Shown here: positions 18,701-26,123 of the stretch, in pieces
How the letters are laid out: every line of letters begins with the position of its first letter
How positions within the stretch are numbered: position 1 is the stretch's first letter
Assembly (NCBI RefSeq): GCF_024722015.1
Contig: NZ_JANQBD010000043.1
Coordinates: 1 to 53,537, forward strand
Source of the DNA: Paenibacillus radicis (ex Xue et al. 2023)
GTDB taxonomy: Bacteria > Bacillota > Bacilli > Paenibacillales > NBRC-103111
DNA length: 53,537 nucleotides
Direction: 5' to 3'
The notes under the pieces: model-generated
Database searches by the model: none
What the model saw: only the letters and a program-made list of their open reading frames with translations
What the model was told of the DNA's origin: nothing
Program-made: the position numbers and the translations under genes

Positions 18701-21160
18701 ATTACCATCGACGCTCCCATACCGAATGCAATTGAGCTTCAATGGGGCGGGGGGGATATCCGCAAGTATGACGATAAAGGTCGGATCGAGCGGGTAGGCG
18801 TGGAGAATCTTCGGGTTGATGTGGAATTCGACCCTAAAGTGACAGATGTATTGAATGGAACCACCTATTATTCGGATGAGAATAAAGCTCATACCTTTGC
18901 ACGGTTTGGCTATATTCAGAATGGGTGGCTTCGGAATGTAAGTGGCTATCATTTGGAAACTTCTCTCGTTTTCACGGGAAGATCTTCGAAATGGATCACC
19001 ATTCAGGATGCTAAGGTTTATGATATGGTTAGCATCATTACGGGTAGCCGTAGATATGCTTTCTTCTATACCGGGCAATTAGCTTTGACACAGCGGGTAT
19101 ATACGGAAACAGCCCGTCATTCGTTTATTGTTAACAGTCAGGTCACAGGGCCTAATGTTTTTACGGATAGCGATTCAGTCAACTCATTCGCCCGCAGCGA
19201 GCCGCATCATCGCTGGTCTGTAGGAGGCTTGTTTGACAACATTCGGGGCAATGCCAATATCATCGACCGGGCTAACTACGGTACAGGACATGGCTGGGCT
19301 GGAGCGAATTATGTCGTGTGGAACCAAACTGGGGAGTTGGCCGTGCAGGCACCGCCTACGGCGCAAAACTATGCCATCGGACTCGTGGGCAAACGTTATC
19401 AAGGCGATTACGGCAATTTTCCAGCAGACGGAACTTTTCCGGCAGGAAAGGATCCAACCCGCGAACGAGCGCAAGGTTACTGGGAGCAGGAAGGCCGCCA
19501 TGTACAGCCGCTGAGCCTGTATACTCAGCAATTGCAAGAACGTCTGGGTAGGCAAGCCGTTCAAAATATAGCGACTACACCTGTAGGGGGAGGAGCTCTG
19601 GATATTCCGCAAGCTCCAAGTAGTGATAAGGATATGACCTCTTTCAGCTTCCAAGGGTTGCCGGCATCATCGAACGGCGTTATCTCTGGCACAACTATTG
19701 CTGTAAGGGTGCCCAATCCAACTGCTTTGACGAATTTAGTCGCGATGTTTACCACAACAGGAAAAAATGTGTCAGTAGGATCTATTGCGCAAGTAAGCGG
19801 GGTCACAGTCAATGATTTCAGTAACCCGGTCAACTATGTCGTAACTGCAGCAGACGGCTCTACAAAGAGCTACAATGTTGTTGTGACAAGAGACCCTGGG
19901 CGACAATCCAGCCATTCGGGACAATCAGGCCAAGTAGGCCAGTCTGAGCAGCCTGAACAGTCACCTGCCGATAATAACGGAGCTAAGCAGGATGGAACCC
20001 AAGTGACCCCTGCGTTGGATCCCCAAACAAATGTAGCGAAGACAGCCGTTTCCTCGGAAACTTTAAGCAGTTCTTTTGAGAAAATAAAGCCAGATGCCGA
20101 TGGAATTAAGACACTTACGATAAATGTAGTCAAAATTGAGGGCTCAAAAGGATATGAAATCGCCTTGCCGGCTTCTTTCCTAAGCTCCAATGATACAACC
20201 AAAAAGCTGGAGCTCAAAACCGAGTTCGCTTCCATAATCCTGTCAACAACAATGCTGAAAGCTGCGGATGCGCAAAGGTCTGCAACGGCTTCGTTGCTTA
20301 TTACGAAAGCTAACACAGCCCAGCTTCCCGCTGAGCTGCAAAAGACTCTGGCGGGTAAACCGATCCTTGATCTTGCGCTCAAACTTGGCGGCAGCTTAAG
20401 TGAATGGAAAAGCGCGGATTCATTCGTTGAAGTATCGGTGCCATACACTCCAAGTTCAAATAGTGCGGATCCTGAGCATGTAGTTGTTTGGTATGTAGAT
20501 CCAGCAGGGAGAACTCAAACTGTTCCATCTGGAAAATACGATTCCGGACAAAACGTTGTGAAATTTAAAATAAACCACTTTAGCTTGTATGCGGTAACCG
20601 AAGTGTACAAAACGTTCGCAGATCTATCCAGCCCCAGCTATAGCTGGGCTAAGAAAGCGATCGAAGTATTAGCATCAAAGGCTATTGTGGAAGGCACGCA
20701 AGACGATGCTTACAGTCCGGGAGCTCAAGTAAGCCGAGCTGACTTTATATTGCTGCTGAACCGTACGCTAGGCTTAACGGCAGCCAATCCGGCCGTATTC
20801 CATGATGTGAGCAAAGACGATTATTTCTATGAGGCCGTAGGAACAGCGAAGGCGCTCGGTATCGTTGACGGAGTGGAAGATAATTTGTTCCGACCGCATG
20901 ACACGATTTCCAGGCAGGACATGATGGTCATTCTTGATAGAGCGTTAGCTTTGGTAAAAGCTGCAGGTGAAAAAGCAGCCTCAGCAGAGTTGAGCAGCTA
21001 TAAGGATTCATCCTCTGTTTCTTCTTATGCTATCAAGAGTGTCAGCAGCTTACTGAAAAAAGGGTTGATCGAAGGCGATAGTTCCTATCTTTATCCGCAA
21101 AACAAAGTGACAAGAGCGGAAGCAGCGGTAGTCATCTACAGATTGTATAACCAAAAATAG
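15713..21160 (+). CDS. Giant SLH-anchored surface protein with discoidin, Ig-like and right-handed beta-helix (lyase-like) modules
   Basis: An 1815-residue exported protein. Modules in order: signal peptide (1-33); F5/8 type C discoidin-like (about 36-178); BIG2-like Ig fold (about 190-280); a module starting VYLYDASVNPYPNNG (about 288-382); a second discoidin-like domain (about 394-555); a repeat of the VYLYD module (about 566-662); a pectate-lyase-superfamily right-handed beta-helix region (about 795-1210, with DGDDTARIQAAIDYV, SEPHHRWSVGGLFDN and NYGTGHGWAGANYVVWN); a cadherin-like/DUF5018-like sandwich (about 1304-1393); a Gln/Ser/Pro linker; an unrecognised domain (about 1450-1630); and three SLH modules (about 1633-1812) binding secondary cell-wall polymer. 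RBS AAAAGGAGAAGG. It is the last gene of the importer operon and is likely a wall-attached polysaccharide-cleaving enzyme; the activity is not assignable. Confidence 0.9.
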   Translation: MKSIRKRIAQTITFFILFTMIIPLLYSIPVVHADSVNLAKAISGKSSECAGCTPTSPATNVIDGDANTYWQTTNGDVTDDHNVWIEIDLGSSGNTRFDKVVLKGLNTSFITAYRVVARQNGSTVGTGTEVFKKLSGLSSTESVTFASTDARYVKIDLTVVGTASAKANVLSEVEIYNTSATPPTDPSVLDNVYFTGYASNDVLTLTAGQTASLQLYGKLTNGQPASLTVSGITYSSSNLAVATVNGSGQVQAIASGTATITGSATLNSVTKTVNLQVNVTQQQSGTVLSAVYLYDASVNPYPNNGTLKLSPGGSHQLTVRGVTDNQAAADLSDAAITYSSGYPEVIQVDQNGRITAVGSGTTYINVSVLKGGVTKSTRIWVDAYPPGTDMSTVNMALKKPVAASSFCGSTCGGSSGTYDYRAVDGDSSTYWRALTADFNDDKQHQLIIDFGRPTEFNKTVMNLNSGDTGAVNNYELYYSNDEKNWSQTFGKDNLGKDILWSNSQKNWQSLYQNRILIAKSDTAIFEPVTARYLLVNVFATKAASPLIYEVEVYRTNEAPVPPLSNALTSVYLYDQTVANYPEKAEINVPKGSAAQLSIGGKMFDKTNLNPSEAKISFTSSLPEVASIEQDGTIKALAGGVSLLTGTVTYGPITKSASLFLIVQDDTPRIADTGLTHPSIQTKIGTPAFIPPGSKYPDLTVKAFVGAELTGQVRRDGHETIHQFDAVKLGSGTDTVLKIPGSAAPGQYEVELQLKLENGSVVFDKLYFTVADVNQIPDDQSQIAYLGTEGKMVYVPDYRGNRILDFSNVGYMGGGVKLPDVQARVAVEPGDGDDTARIQAAIDYVSGLPIQEDGFRGAVLLKKGRYDIGGELYIRKSGVVLRGLGEGKEDTVLYATGTTRRYILNIGDTSASPVLLGDTLTKITDLYVPSGNHTFHVQDGSGYKTGDKIMIRRYGNSSWIHEIHMDQILPSTTETTVQWEPFSLEFDRVVTKVNGNEITIDAPIPNAIELQWGGGDIRKYDDKGRIERVGVENLRVDVEFDPKVTDVLNGTTYYSDENKAHTFARFGYIQNGWLRNVSGYHLETSLVFTGRSSKWITIQDAKVYDMVSIITGSRRYAFFYTGQLALTQRVYTETARHSFIVNSQVTGPNVFTDSDSVNSFARSEPHHRWSVGGLFDNIRGNANIIDRANYGTGHGWAGANYVVWNQTGELAVQAPPTAQNYAIGLVGKRYQGDYGNFPADGTFPAGKDPTRERAQGYWEQEGRHVQPLSLYTQQLQERLGRQAVQNIATTPVGGGALDIPQAPSSDKDMTSFSFQGLPASSNGVISGTTIAVRVPNPTALTNLVAMFTTTGKNVSVGSIAQVSGVTVNDFSNPVNYVVTAADGSTKSYNVVVTRDPGRQSSHSGQSGQVGQSEQPEQSPADNNGAKQDGTQVTPALDPQTNVAKTAVSSETLSSSFEKIKPDADGIKTLTINVVKIEGSKGYEIALPASFLSSNDTTKKLELKTEFASIILSTTMLKAADAQRSATASLLITKANTAQLPAELQKTLAGKPILDLALKLGGSLSEWKSADSFVEVSVPYTPSSNSADPEHVVVWYVDPAGRTQTVPSGKYDSGQNVVKFKINHFSLYAVTEVYKTFADLSSPSYSWAKKAIEVLASKAIVEGTQDDAYSPGAQVSRADFILLLNRTLGLTAANPAVFHDVSKDDYFYEAVGTAKALGIVDGVEDNLFRPHDTISRQDMMVILDRALALVKAAGEKAASAELSSYKDSSSVSSYAIKSVSSLLKKGLIEGDSSYLYPQNKVTRAEAAVVIYRLYNQK

Positions 21161-21176
21161 AGCACACGGTTTTAAT

Positions 21177-21219
21177 AAGCCTTCGTCGAAATCATAATCC
21201 TTGACTTAGACGAAGGCTT
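21177..21219 (+). terminator. Terminator-like hairpin after the giant SLH gene
   Basis: AAGCCTTCGTC (21177-21187) and GACGAAGGCTT (21209-21219) form a perfect 11-bp stem with a 21-nt loop. The following T-run is weak (CCTTTT). Confidence 0.6.
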
Positions 21220-21387
21220 GATCCTAACCTTTTAAAGGCTGCCGCAAGGTGGTCTTTTTTGCGCTTGAGGATCATTAATAATAAGTAACGATAGATAGCA
21301 GGGGATTTTTGTTATGTCGAGCCTAATGGGTCCATATAATTTATAAAAGCGGTAGTGATATGTATTTTCGGGAGGAAGGTATGCAAA

Positions 21388-22311
21388 ATGGCAATTCGAC
21401 CGACTATTTTACAAAAAGGCGATACGATCGGAGTCGTTACTTTGGGTAGTCCATTGGATGCAAATGTGATTGATACCAATGTGAATTTTCTGAAAAGCAT
21501 GGGGTTCAATGTAATACTGGGTCAATATGTTTACTCCCAAAACGGATTTCTTGCAGGCACCGACCAAGAGCGAGCCTATGATTTGATGAGGATGTTTGAG
21601 AACAATCAGGTTAAAATGATACTGCCTACGAGAGGAGGGGTAGGAGTCGCCGGAATTCTTCCTTACCTTGATTATTATTTGATCCAAAGCAATCCGAAAA
21701 TTGTATCAGGCTACAGCGATATCACAGTGCTGCTGAATGTGTTGTACCAATATTCCAATTTAATTACCTTCCAAAGTCTCATGCTTATTGACTTTACACC
21801 TCAAACTCCTGCATATAGCTACAATCAATTTTTTTCTGCGACGTCTTCGCTAGCTTTTTATAGGCAAATTCAGAATCCGCCAGGAATGCCGCTGGTAAGC
21901 AGGGTTCCGGGTAACGTAGTTGGTCCGATTGTCGGGGGGAACTTGACATCCTTTGTTGATACTCTGGGGACATCTTTCGAAATAGATACGAGGGGGAAAA
22001 TATTACTCCTGGAAGAGACTCACGAGCCTGTTAATACCGTTTACAGGTATATGAACCATTTGAAGCTGGCTGGAAAATTCGAAGAATGTATTGGAATTAT
22101 CATGGGGCAATGTACGGATTGTCCAGTTGCCTATGGCAAGTCATATGAAGATTTGATTCAAGAATTCGTAGTGCCACTCGGCAAACCGCTTATGACAAAC
22201 CTGGCTACCGCACACGGACCTTACAAGGCGGCAATTCCTATAGGAGCAATTGCAAATTTGAATACATTTAATAGCACATTAACTGTAATGGAGCCAACTG
22301 TCAGCTATTAA
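21388..22311 (+). CDS. LD-carboxypeptidase family S66 protein (muramoyltetrapeptide carboxypeptidase / MccF-like)
   Basis: A 307-residue cytoplasmic protein. It has GDTIGVVTLGSP at the N-terminus, PTRGGVGVAGILPYLD, the nucleophile segment SGYSDITVLLN with Ser in GYSD, and a C-terminal domain with LLLEETHEP and GIIMGQCTDC. S66 enzymes cut the LD-peptide bond in recycled muropeptides or detoxify microcin C-like compounds. The frame opens at 21355, but the ATG at 21388 follows GGAGGAAGG with normal spacing. It is monocistronic between two terminators and has no obvious link to the polysaccharide genes. Confidence 0.88.
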   Translation: MAIRPTILQKGDTIGVVTLGSPLDANVIDTNVNFLKSMGFNVILGQYVYSQNGFLAGTDQERAYDLMRMFENNQVKMILPTRGGVGVAGILPYLDYYLIQSNPKIVSGYSDITVLLNVLYQYSNLITFQSLMLIDFTPQTPAYSYNQFFSATSSLAFYRQIQNPPGMPLVSRVPGNVVGPIVGGNLTSFVDTLGTSFEIDTRGKILLLEETHEPVNTVYRYMNHLKLAGKFEECIGIIMGQCTDCPVAYGKSYEDLIQEFVVPLGKPLMTNLATAHGPYKAAIPIGAIANLNTFNSTLTVMEPTVSY

Positions 22312-22445
22312 TTTTTAAAACATAGAGTATCCTCAATGAAAGAGGGGGTTCGATCAGAAAGCTTTTCTAAGGAATGAAGAATGAGCGAGTAACCTGCTTG
22401 CCTTGCTTAGATTAGAGCTACCTTAGAGCTTAAGATCTTTAATGC

Positions 22446-22469
22446 CCCCCATGATCAAGGGGGATTTTT
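22446..22469 (+). terminator. Terminator downstream of the S66 peptidase gene
   Basis: CCCCC-atgatcaa-GGGGG followed by ATTTTTA. Confidence 0.75.
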
Positions 22470-22479
22470 ATAGGGATAG

Positions 22480-22720
22480 CGGCGAGGAGCCCTGGCGGAT
22501 TTTGTAACGGAACGGAGAGTTCCACTATTCCATCTGCCGCCTCCAATCTGGGGCAATAGCGGAAGTGAGAATTCCGTTATGTTGACCGAATTAGAGCATT
22601 TGTGCACAAAACAGAGCAATAACGGAACTGGCTGTTCCCTTATCACTCTGATTTTGGGACTTTTCAAGTAATAAAGGAAGAATTACTTCCGAATTACCCT
22701 TCACTTCCGTGAGTGCAGCA
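22480..22720. repeat. Intergenic palindromic repeat cluster (uninterrupted copy)
   Basis: At least four short inverted repeats of the GGAA(C/G)...(C/G)TTCC type follow one another at uneven spacing. They are GGAAC/GTTCC at 22509-22523, ATAGCGGAA/TTCCGTTAT at 22556-22580, GGAAC/GTTCC near 22623-22637, and GGAAG/CTTCC at 22676-22690. The same family borders both ends of the window. The 542-nt gap 22312-22853 holds this cluster and the upstream terminator and no gene. Confidence 0.8.
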
Positions 22721-22853
22721 GTACTGGCGTGTTGTTTAGGGTTATGTGCAGGTGATCTCTTCGCTAAAAGTATTGTGAAGCTAACTGTATGTACAATGGG
22801 GAACTGACGAAGGAAAGCTGTGTGCGGGCCTGCTCGCTACTTATAGCCAACTC

Positions 22854-23708
22854 CTACAACCTGTAGAATTGGCGCATAAACGAGGATGGCGGTTCACCGA
22901 ATACTTTTTTGAACACTCTGCTAAAGTAAAAAGGGTTCTGATACCCAAGCTGCTCGCTAATCTCCGCTATATTGAGTGAGCTGCTGCGCATCAGCTCGAT
23001 CGCTTTGCTCAGCCTTAGCTTTGTGTGGGCCTCCACGATCGTTTGGCCAGTCGATTTCTTGAAGGAGGAGGATATGTAGCTATAATTCATGTTCAACTGT
23101 GCCTGCAGGTGGGCAGCATCGAAAGGCTGCTCAAGGTTAGCGGCCAGAATGGCCATGACCCTTTCGGTTAAGCGGTGAGCAGCTCCAGCGGGTCCGTCCT
23201 TTGCAGCGGCATTCAGATCGAGGAAGAACTGAAAGACATTCAAGCTTATTCGCGTCATTTTGTGAATGGAAGGTTCTTGCATTTCTTTGATCATAGAAAG
23301 AAATTGTTGTTCAGTTCCAATTGGTGCAACGCCGTATTTAGGCAAGGCGACTCGATATTCGTAATGATCCGGATAATAATATTCCAGCTCTGGAAGCGGG
23401 GTATAAGCATTGTAATCCTTACGGTCATCTGAAAGTGTATTGAAATGAATCCAGTACCATGAGGTTTCTGCCGGTGTTTCAGGCAGCCCCCAATGGTGCT
23501 GGTTTTTATTTAAAAATAAGTACTCTTTTTCCTTAACGACATAAGAGGTCCCCTCCTCGATGACTTGCATGCTGCCCTCGGCGACATATAGGAATACATG
23601 GTAGTCCAATATCCGGTCGGGATGAGTATAGAGGTTGTCCGTTCGGTTCCTGCCGATATCCCGGATCAGCGGGAACCTGTCGGCGGTTAGTTCAGTAAAT
23701 GTGTCCAC
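22854..23708 (-). CDS. AraC-family transcriptional regulator (cupin sensor type)
   Basis: A 284-residue soluble regulator. The N-terminal half (about 1-140) is a cupin-like AraC ligand-binding domain (DYHVFLYVAEGSMQVIEEG, FLNKNQHHWG). The C-terminal half (about 180-284) carries two helix-turn-helix motifs, with NIAEISEQLGYQNPFYFSRVFKKVFGEPPSSF being the canonical second one. It is divergent from the GH127 gene, with 144 nt between them, so it is probably the local activator of that glycosidase in response to an arabinose-containing sugar. That target is inferred from position. Confidence 0.9.
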   Translation of the reverse strand: MDTFTELTADRFPLIRDIGRNRTDNLYTHPDRILDYHVFLYVAEGSMQVIEEGTSYVVKEKEYLFLNKNQHHWGLPETPAETSWYWIHFNTLSDDRKDYNAYTPLPELEYYYPDHYEYRVALPKYGVAPIGTEQQFLSMIKEMQEPSIHKMTRISLNVFQFFLDLNAAAKDGPAGAAHRLTERVMAILAANLEQPFDAAHLQAQLNMNYSYISSSFKKSTGQTIVEAHTKLRLSKAIELMRSSSLNIAEISEQLGYQNPFYFSRVFKKVFGEPPSSFMRQFYRL

Positions 23709-23852
23709 GGCAGTTTTCTCCTAATAATCGTTGTGAATATAAAAATGAAACCAAATAAAGTGCAGGTATTTTAAAAAGGAGTGCATGGTCTCTTATATAT
23801 AATGATAATACAATAAATTCAGATAACAAAAAAAGTGTCGGGGTGATAAGTA

Positions 23853-25751
23853 ATGAAAAAAATAACAGCCATGTCGGAATTTCCTGCGGGTTGTGTGAAA
23901 TTGCTTCCGGGTCCGTTCAAAAAGCGATTTGAGTTGAACAAACAGTACATCAGCAGCCTAACTAACGAAAATCTGCTCCGTAATTTCTATTTGGAAGCGG
24001 GGCTATGGAGTTATAGTGGTAACGGGGGGACAACCAGCGCAACTACAACCAGCATGGACGGTCCGGAGAGTTGGCATTGGGGTTGGGAATCGCCAACATG
24101 CGAGCTTAGGGGCCATATTATGGGCCATTGGCTTTCGGCCGCGGCTCGAACTTACGCCCAAACCATGGATCCGTTGATTAAAGCAAAGGCGGATTATGTG
24201 GTCTCAGAATTGGTCCGATGTCAGGAGGCGAACGGGGGCGAATGGCTTGCGGCTTTTCCGGAAACTTACATGTGTCGAATTGCCAACGGCAAATTTGTAT
24301 GGGCTCCGCACTATACAATTCACAAGCTGCTGATGGGCTTGTATGAAATGTATACGATTGCAGGTAATGAGCAAGCCCTTCAATTAATGTCGGGGATCGC
24401 AGCATGGTTTCATCGCTGGACTAAAGATTTCTCACAGGAGCAATTGGACGAGCTGCTTGATCTAGAGACCGGAGGCATGCTGGAGAGTTGGGCAGATCTT
24501 TATGGTATTACCGGAGACGAGAAACATTTGGAGCTGATCCGAAGATATGATAGACGGCGCTTTTTCGATGCACTACTCGAAGGCGAAGACGTGTTGACAA
24601 ACAAGCATGCGAATACCCAAATTCCCGAAATTCTTGGGGCTGCGCGGGCTTGGGAAGTGACGGGTGATGATCGATATCGTAAGGTGGTGGAAGCATTCTG
24701 GGCCTGCGCAGTCACGAATCGAGGCTATGTTGCTACAGGAGCAGGCGATAATGGTGAGCTTTGGATGCCTGCTAAGGATATGGCTGCCAGAATGGGCATC
24801 GGACAGGAGCACTGCTGCAACTACAACATGATGCGCCTCGCACAGGTGCTGCTCCGGTGGACAGGGGATCCAACGTATGCGGACTATTGGGAACGGCGCT
24901 TCATCAATGGTGTGCTTGCTCATCAGCATGGGGAAACCGGCATGATCACGTATTTCGTTGGTTTGGCCGCAGGCAGTAAAAAAACATGGGGTTCGCCAAC
25001 AGAGCACTTCTGGTGCTGCCATGGGACATTAATGCAGGCCAATTCCTCCTATGTGCAGCCAATTTTTTTGGAGGAAGAGAGCGGTATTACAATCTGTCAA
25101 TGGCTGCCCTCGGAGCTGCACTGCGAACGTAGCGGAAACTCAATTCGTATCCGCTTGGAGCAAGACGGTCAGCACGGTATTTATCCTCTCAACAATTGGT
25201 CTGTTGAAGGGATGACGGCAATCACCAAGGTAAATATTCCTTCGATTCCCGTGCATCGCCCAGATCGTTTTGTCTATAAGCTCACCATAGAGGCACAACA
25301 GGCTGCTACGTTTACGCTGAAGTTTCGTTTGCCGTGGTGGTTAAGCTGTGCACCTAAAATTTCAATCAATGGCGGCGAGCGGGAGCAGGAGCTGGGAGCG
25401 CTGGAAGCCTCATCCTTCTTTCAAGTGACTAGAGAGTGGGTCAGCGGTGATACGATTACTCTCGAGCTTCCGAAGTCTCTCACAGCAGAGCCGCTTTCCG
25501 GAGAACCGGGAACCTATGCGTTCATGGACGGTCCGATCCTGCTGGCCGGGCTAACTCCTGAGGAAAGGGTCCTTACAGGCGATCCGGCTCAACCGGAAAC
25601 GCTACTGGCTCCTGACCGCGAACGGAATCACGGGTGGTGGAATCCAGGATACTTTCGCACAAAGGGTGTGGATCGCGGCTTTCGCTTTGTTCCTCTTTAT
25701 GAAATCAAGGATGAGAGCTACTCGGTTTATTTCCCGATTCATAAATCTTAA
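23853..25751 (+). CDS. Glycoside hydrolase family 127-type beta-L-arabinofuranosidase
   Basis: A 632-residue protein without a signal peptide, hence cytoplasmic. It has an (alpha/alpha)6 barrel followed by beta domains, as in DUF1680/GH127. The conserved WGWESPTCELRGHIMGHWLSA is near residue 75. The Zn-thiolate site is visible as EHCCNYNMMRLAQ (about residues 318-330) and EHFWCCHGT (about 384-392), providing the Glu and Cys ligands and the nucleophilic Cys of the HypBA1 type. It removes beta-L-arabinofuranose from imported oligosaccharides. RBS GGGGTGATAAGTA precedes ATG, with an AT-rich -10 region (TATAAT) at about 23798. Divergent AraC regulator; GH146 is an alternative family name. Confidence 0.9.
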   Translation: MKKITAMSEFPAGCVKLLPGPFKKRFELNKQYISSLTNENLLRNFYLEAGLWSYSGNGGTTSATTTSMDGPESWHWGWESPTCELRGHIMGHWLSAAARTYAQTMDPLIKAKADYVVSELVRCQEANGGEWLAAFPETYMCRIANGKFVWAPHYTIHKLLMGLYEMYTIAGNEQALQLMSGIAAWFHRWTKDFSQEQLDELLDLETGGMLESWADLYGITGDEKHLELIRRYDRRRFFDALLEGEDVLTNKHANTQIPEILGAARAWEVTGDDRYRKVVEAFWACAVTNRGYVATGAGDNGELWMPAKDMAARMGIGQEHCCNYNMMRLAQVLLRWTGDPTYADYWERRFINGVLAHQHGETGMITYFVGLAAGSKKTWGSPTEHFWCCHGTLMQANSSYVQPIFLEEESGITICQWLPSELHCERSGNSIRIRLEQDGQHGIYPLNNWSVEGMTAITKVNIPSIPVHRPDRFVYKLTIEAQQAATFTLKFRLPWWLSCAPKISINGGEREQELGALEASSFFQVTREWVSGDTITLELPKSLTAEPLSGEPGTYAFMDGPILLAGLTPEERVLTGDPAQPETLLAPDRERNHGWWNPGYFRTKGVDRGFRFVPLYEIKDESYSVYFPIHKS

Positions 25752-25802
25752 TGGAGCAGACGGGTAGCCACATTGTTTTCTTTGATTCTGAAAGGAGAGT
25801 CC

Positions 25803-25897
25803 CTTGAGCCCATCGGCGGCCAGGGCTTCGGCCGGATTCTGCCTGGAGCCGCAGGGCAGCTCAGCAGTGGCTGTAGCTGCTTCCGGTCTTCTCTTAT
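25803..25897. other. GC-rich island with three successive small hairpins
   Basis: Between the GH127 stop and a strong terminator lies a block clearly richer in GC than its flanks. Three stems follow one another: CGGCC/GGCCG, CTGCCT/GGGCAG (with a G-T pair) and AGCAG(T)/(G)CTGCT, each with a 7-9 nt loop. Reading frames across it on both strands have no RBS and look non-coding. It could be a structured 3' UTR, a small RNA or a dispersed element; this is undecided. Confidence 0.4.
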
Positions 25898-25951
25898 CTT
25901 TTAAGTGTGAGACTAATGAGTATATCGGATATTTGAAGCTAAATGTCGTTT

Positions 25952-25981
25952 GCCTGAACCTTTGCTGGTTCAGGCTTTTTT
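25952..25981 (+). terminator. Strong intrinsic terminator after the GH127 transcript
   Basis: GCCTGAACC-tttgct-GGTTCAGGC followed by TTTTTTG: a perfect 9-bp stem with T-run. Confidence 0.92.
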
Positions 25982-26020
25982 GTTTAAATAGGAACTTTGT
26001 AAACAAGGAGGGCGGCGATA

Positions 26021-26071
26021 ATGCCTTACGCAATCCCATTGGAGGATCGGGGAATCGGCAGGAATAATTAG
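26021..26071 (+). CDS. Micro-ORF of 16 codons upstream of the germination operon
   Basis: ATG at 26021 follows an excellent AAGGAGGGCGG Shine-Dalgarno. The frame encodes MPYAIPLEDRGIGRNN and stops at TAG 26069-26071, 52 nt before the gerA-type start. It lies between the preceding terminator and the operon. It may be a leader peptide affecting operon translation or a small spore protein; it may also be accidental. No homologue is recognised. Confidence 0.4.
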   Translation: MPYAIPLEDRGIGRNN

Positions 26072-26123
26072 ACAGTAAATAGGGAAATTTATACACGAAT
26101 GACTAATTGAGGGGGGTATGACT

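Noticed and set aside
18497..19078. Long minus-strand frame of 193 codons inside the giant SLH gene
   Set aside because: It is a shadow of the coding strand. The plus-strand frame has continuous recognisable modules through this stretch.
25804..26067. Plus-strand reading frame of 87 codons and overlapping minus-strand frames between GH127 and the germination genes
   Set aside because: They run through a strong intrinsic terminator, lack ribosome sites and show no protein-like composition.
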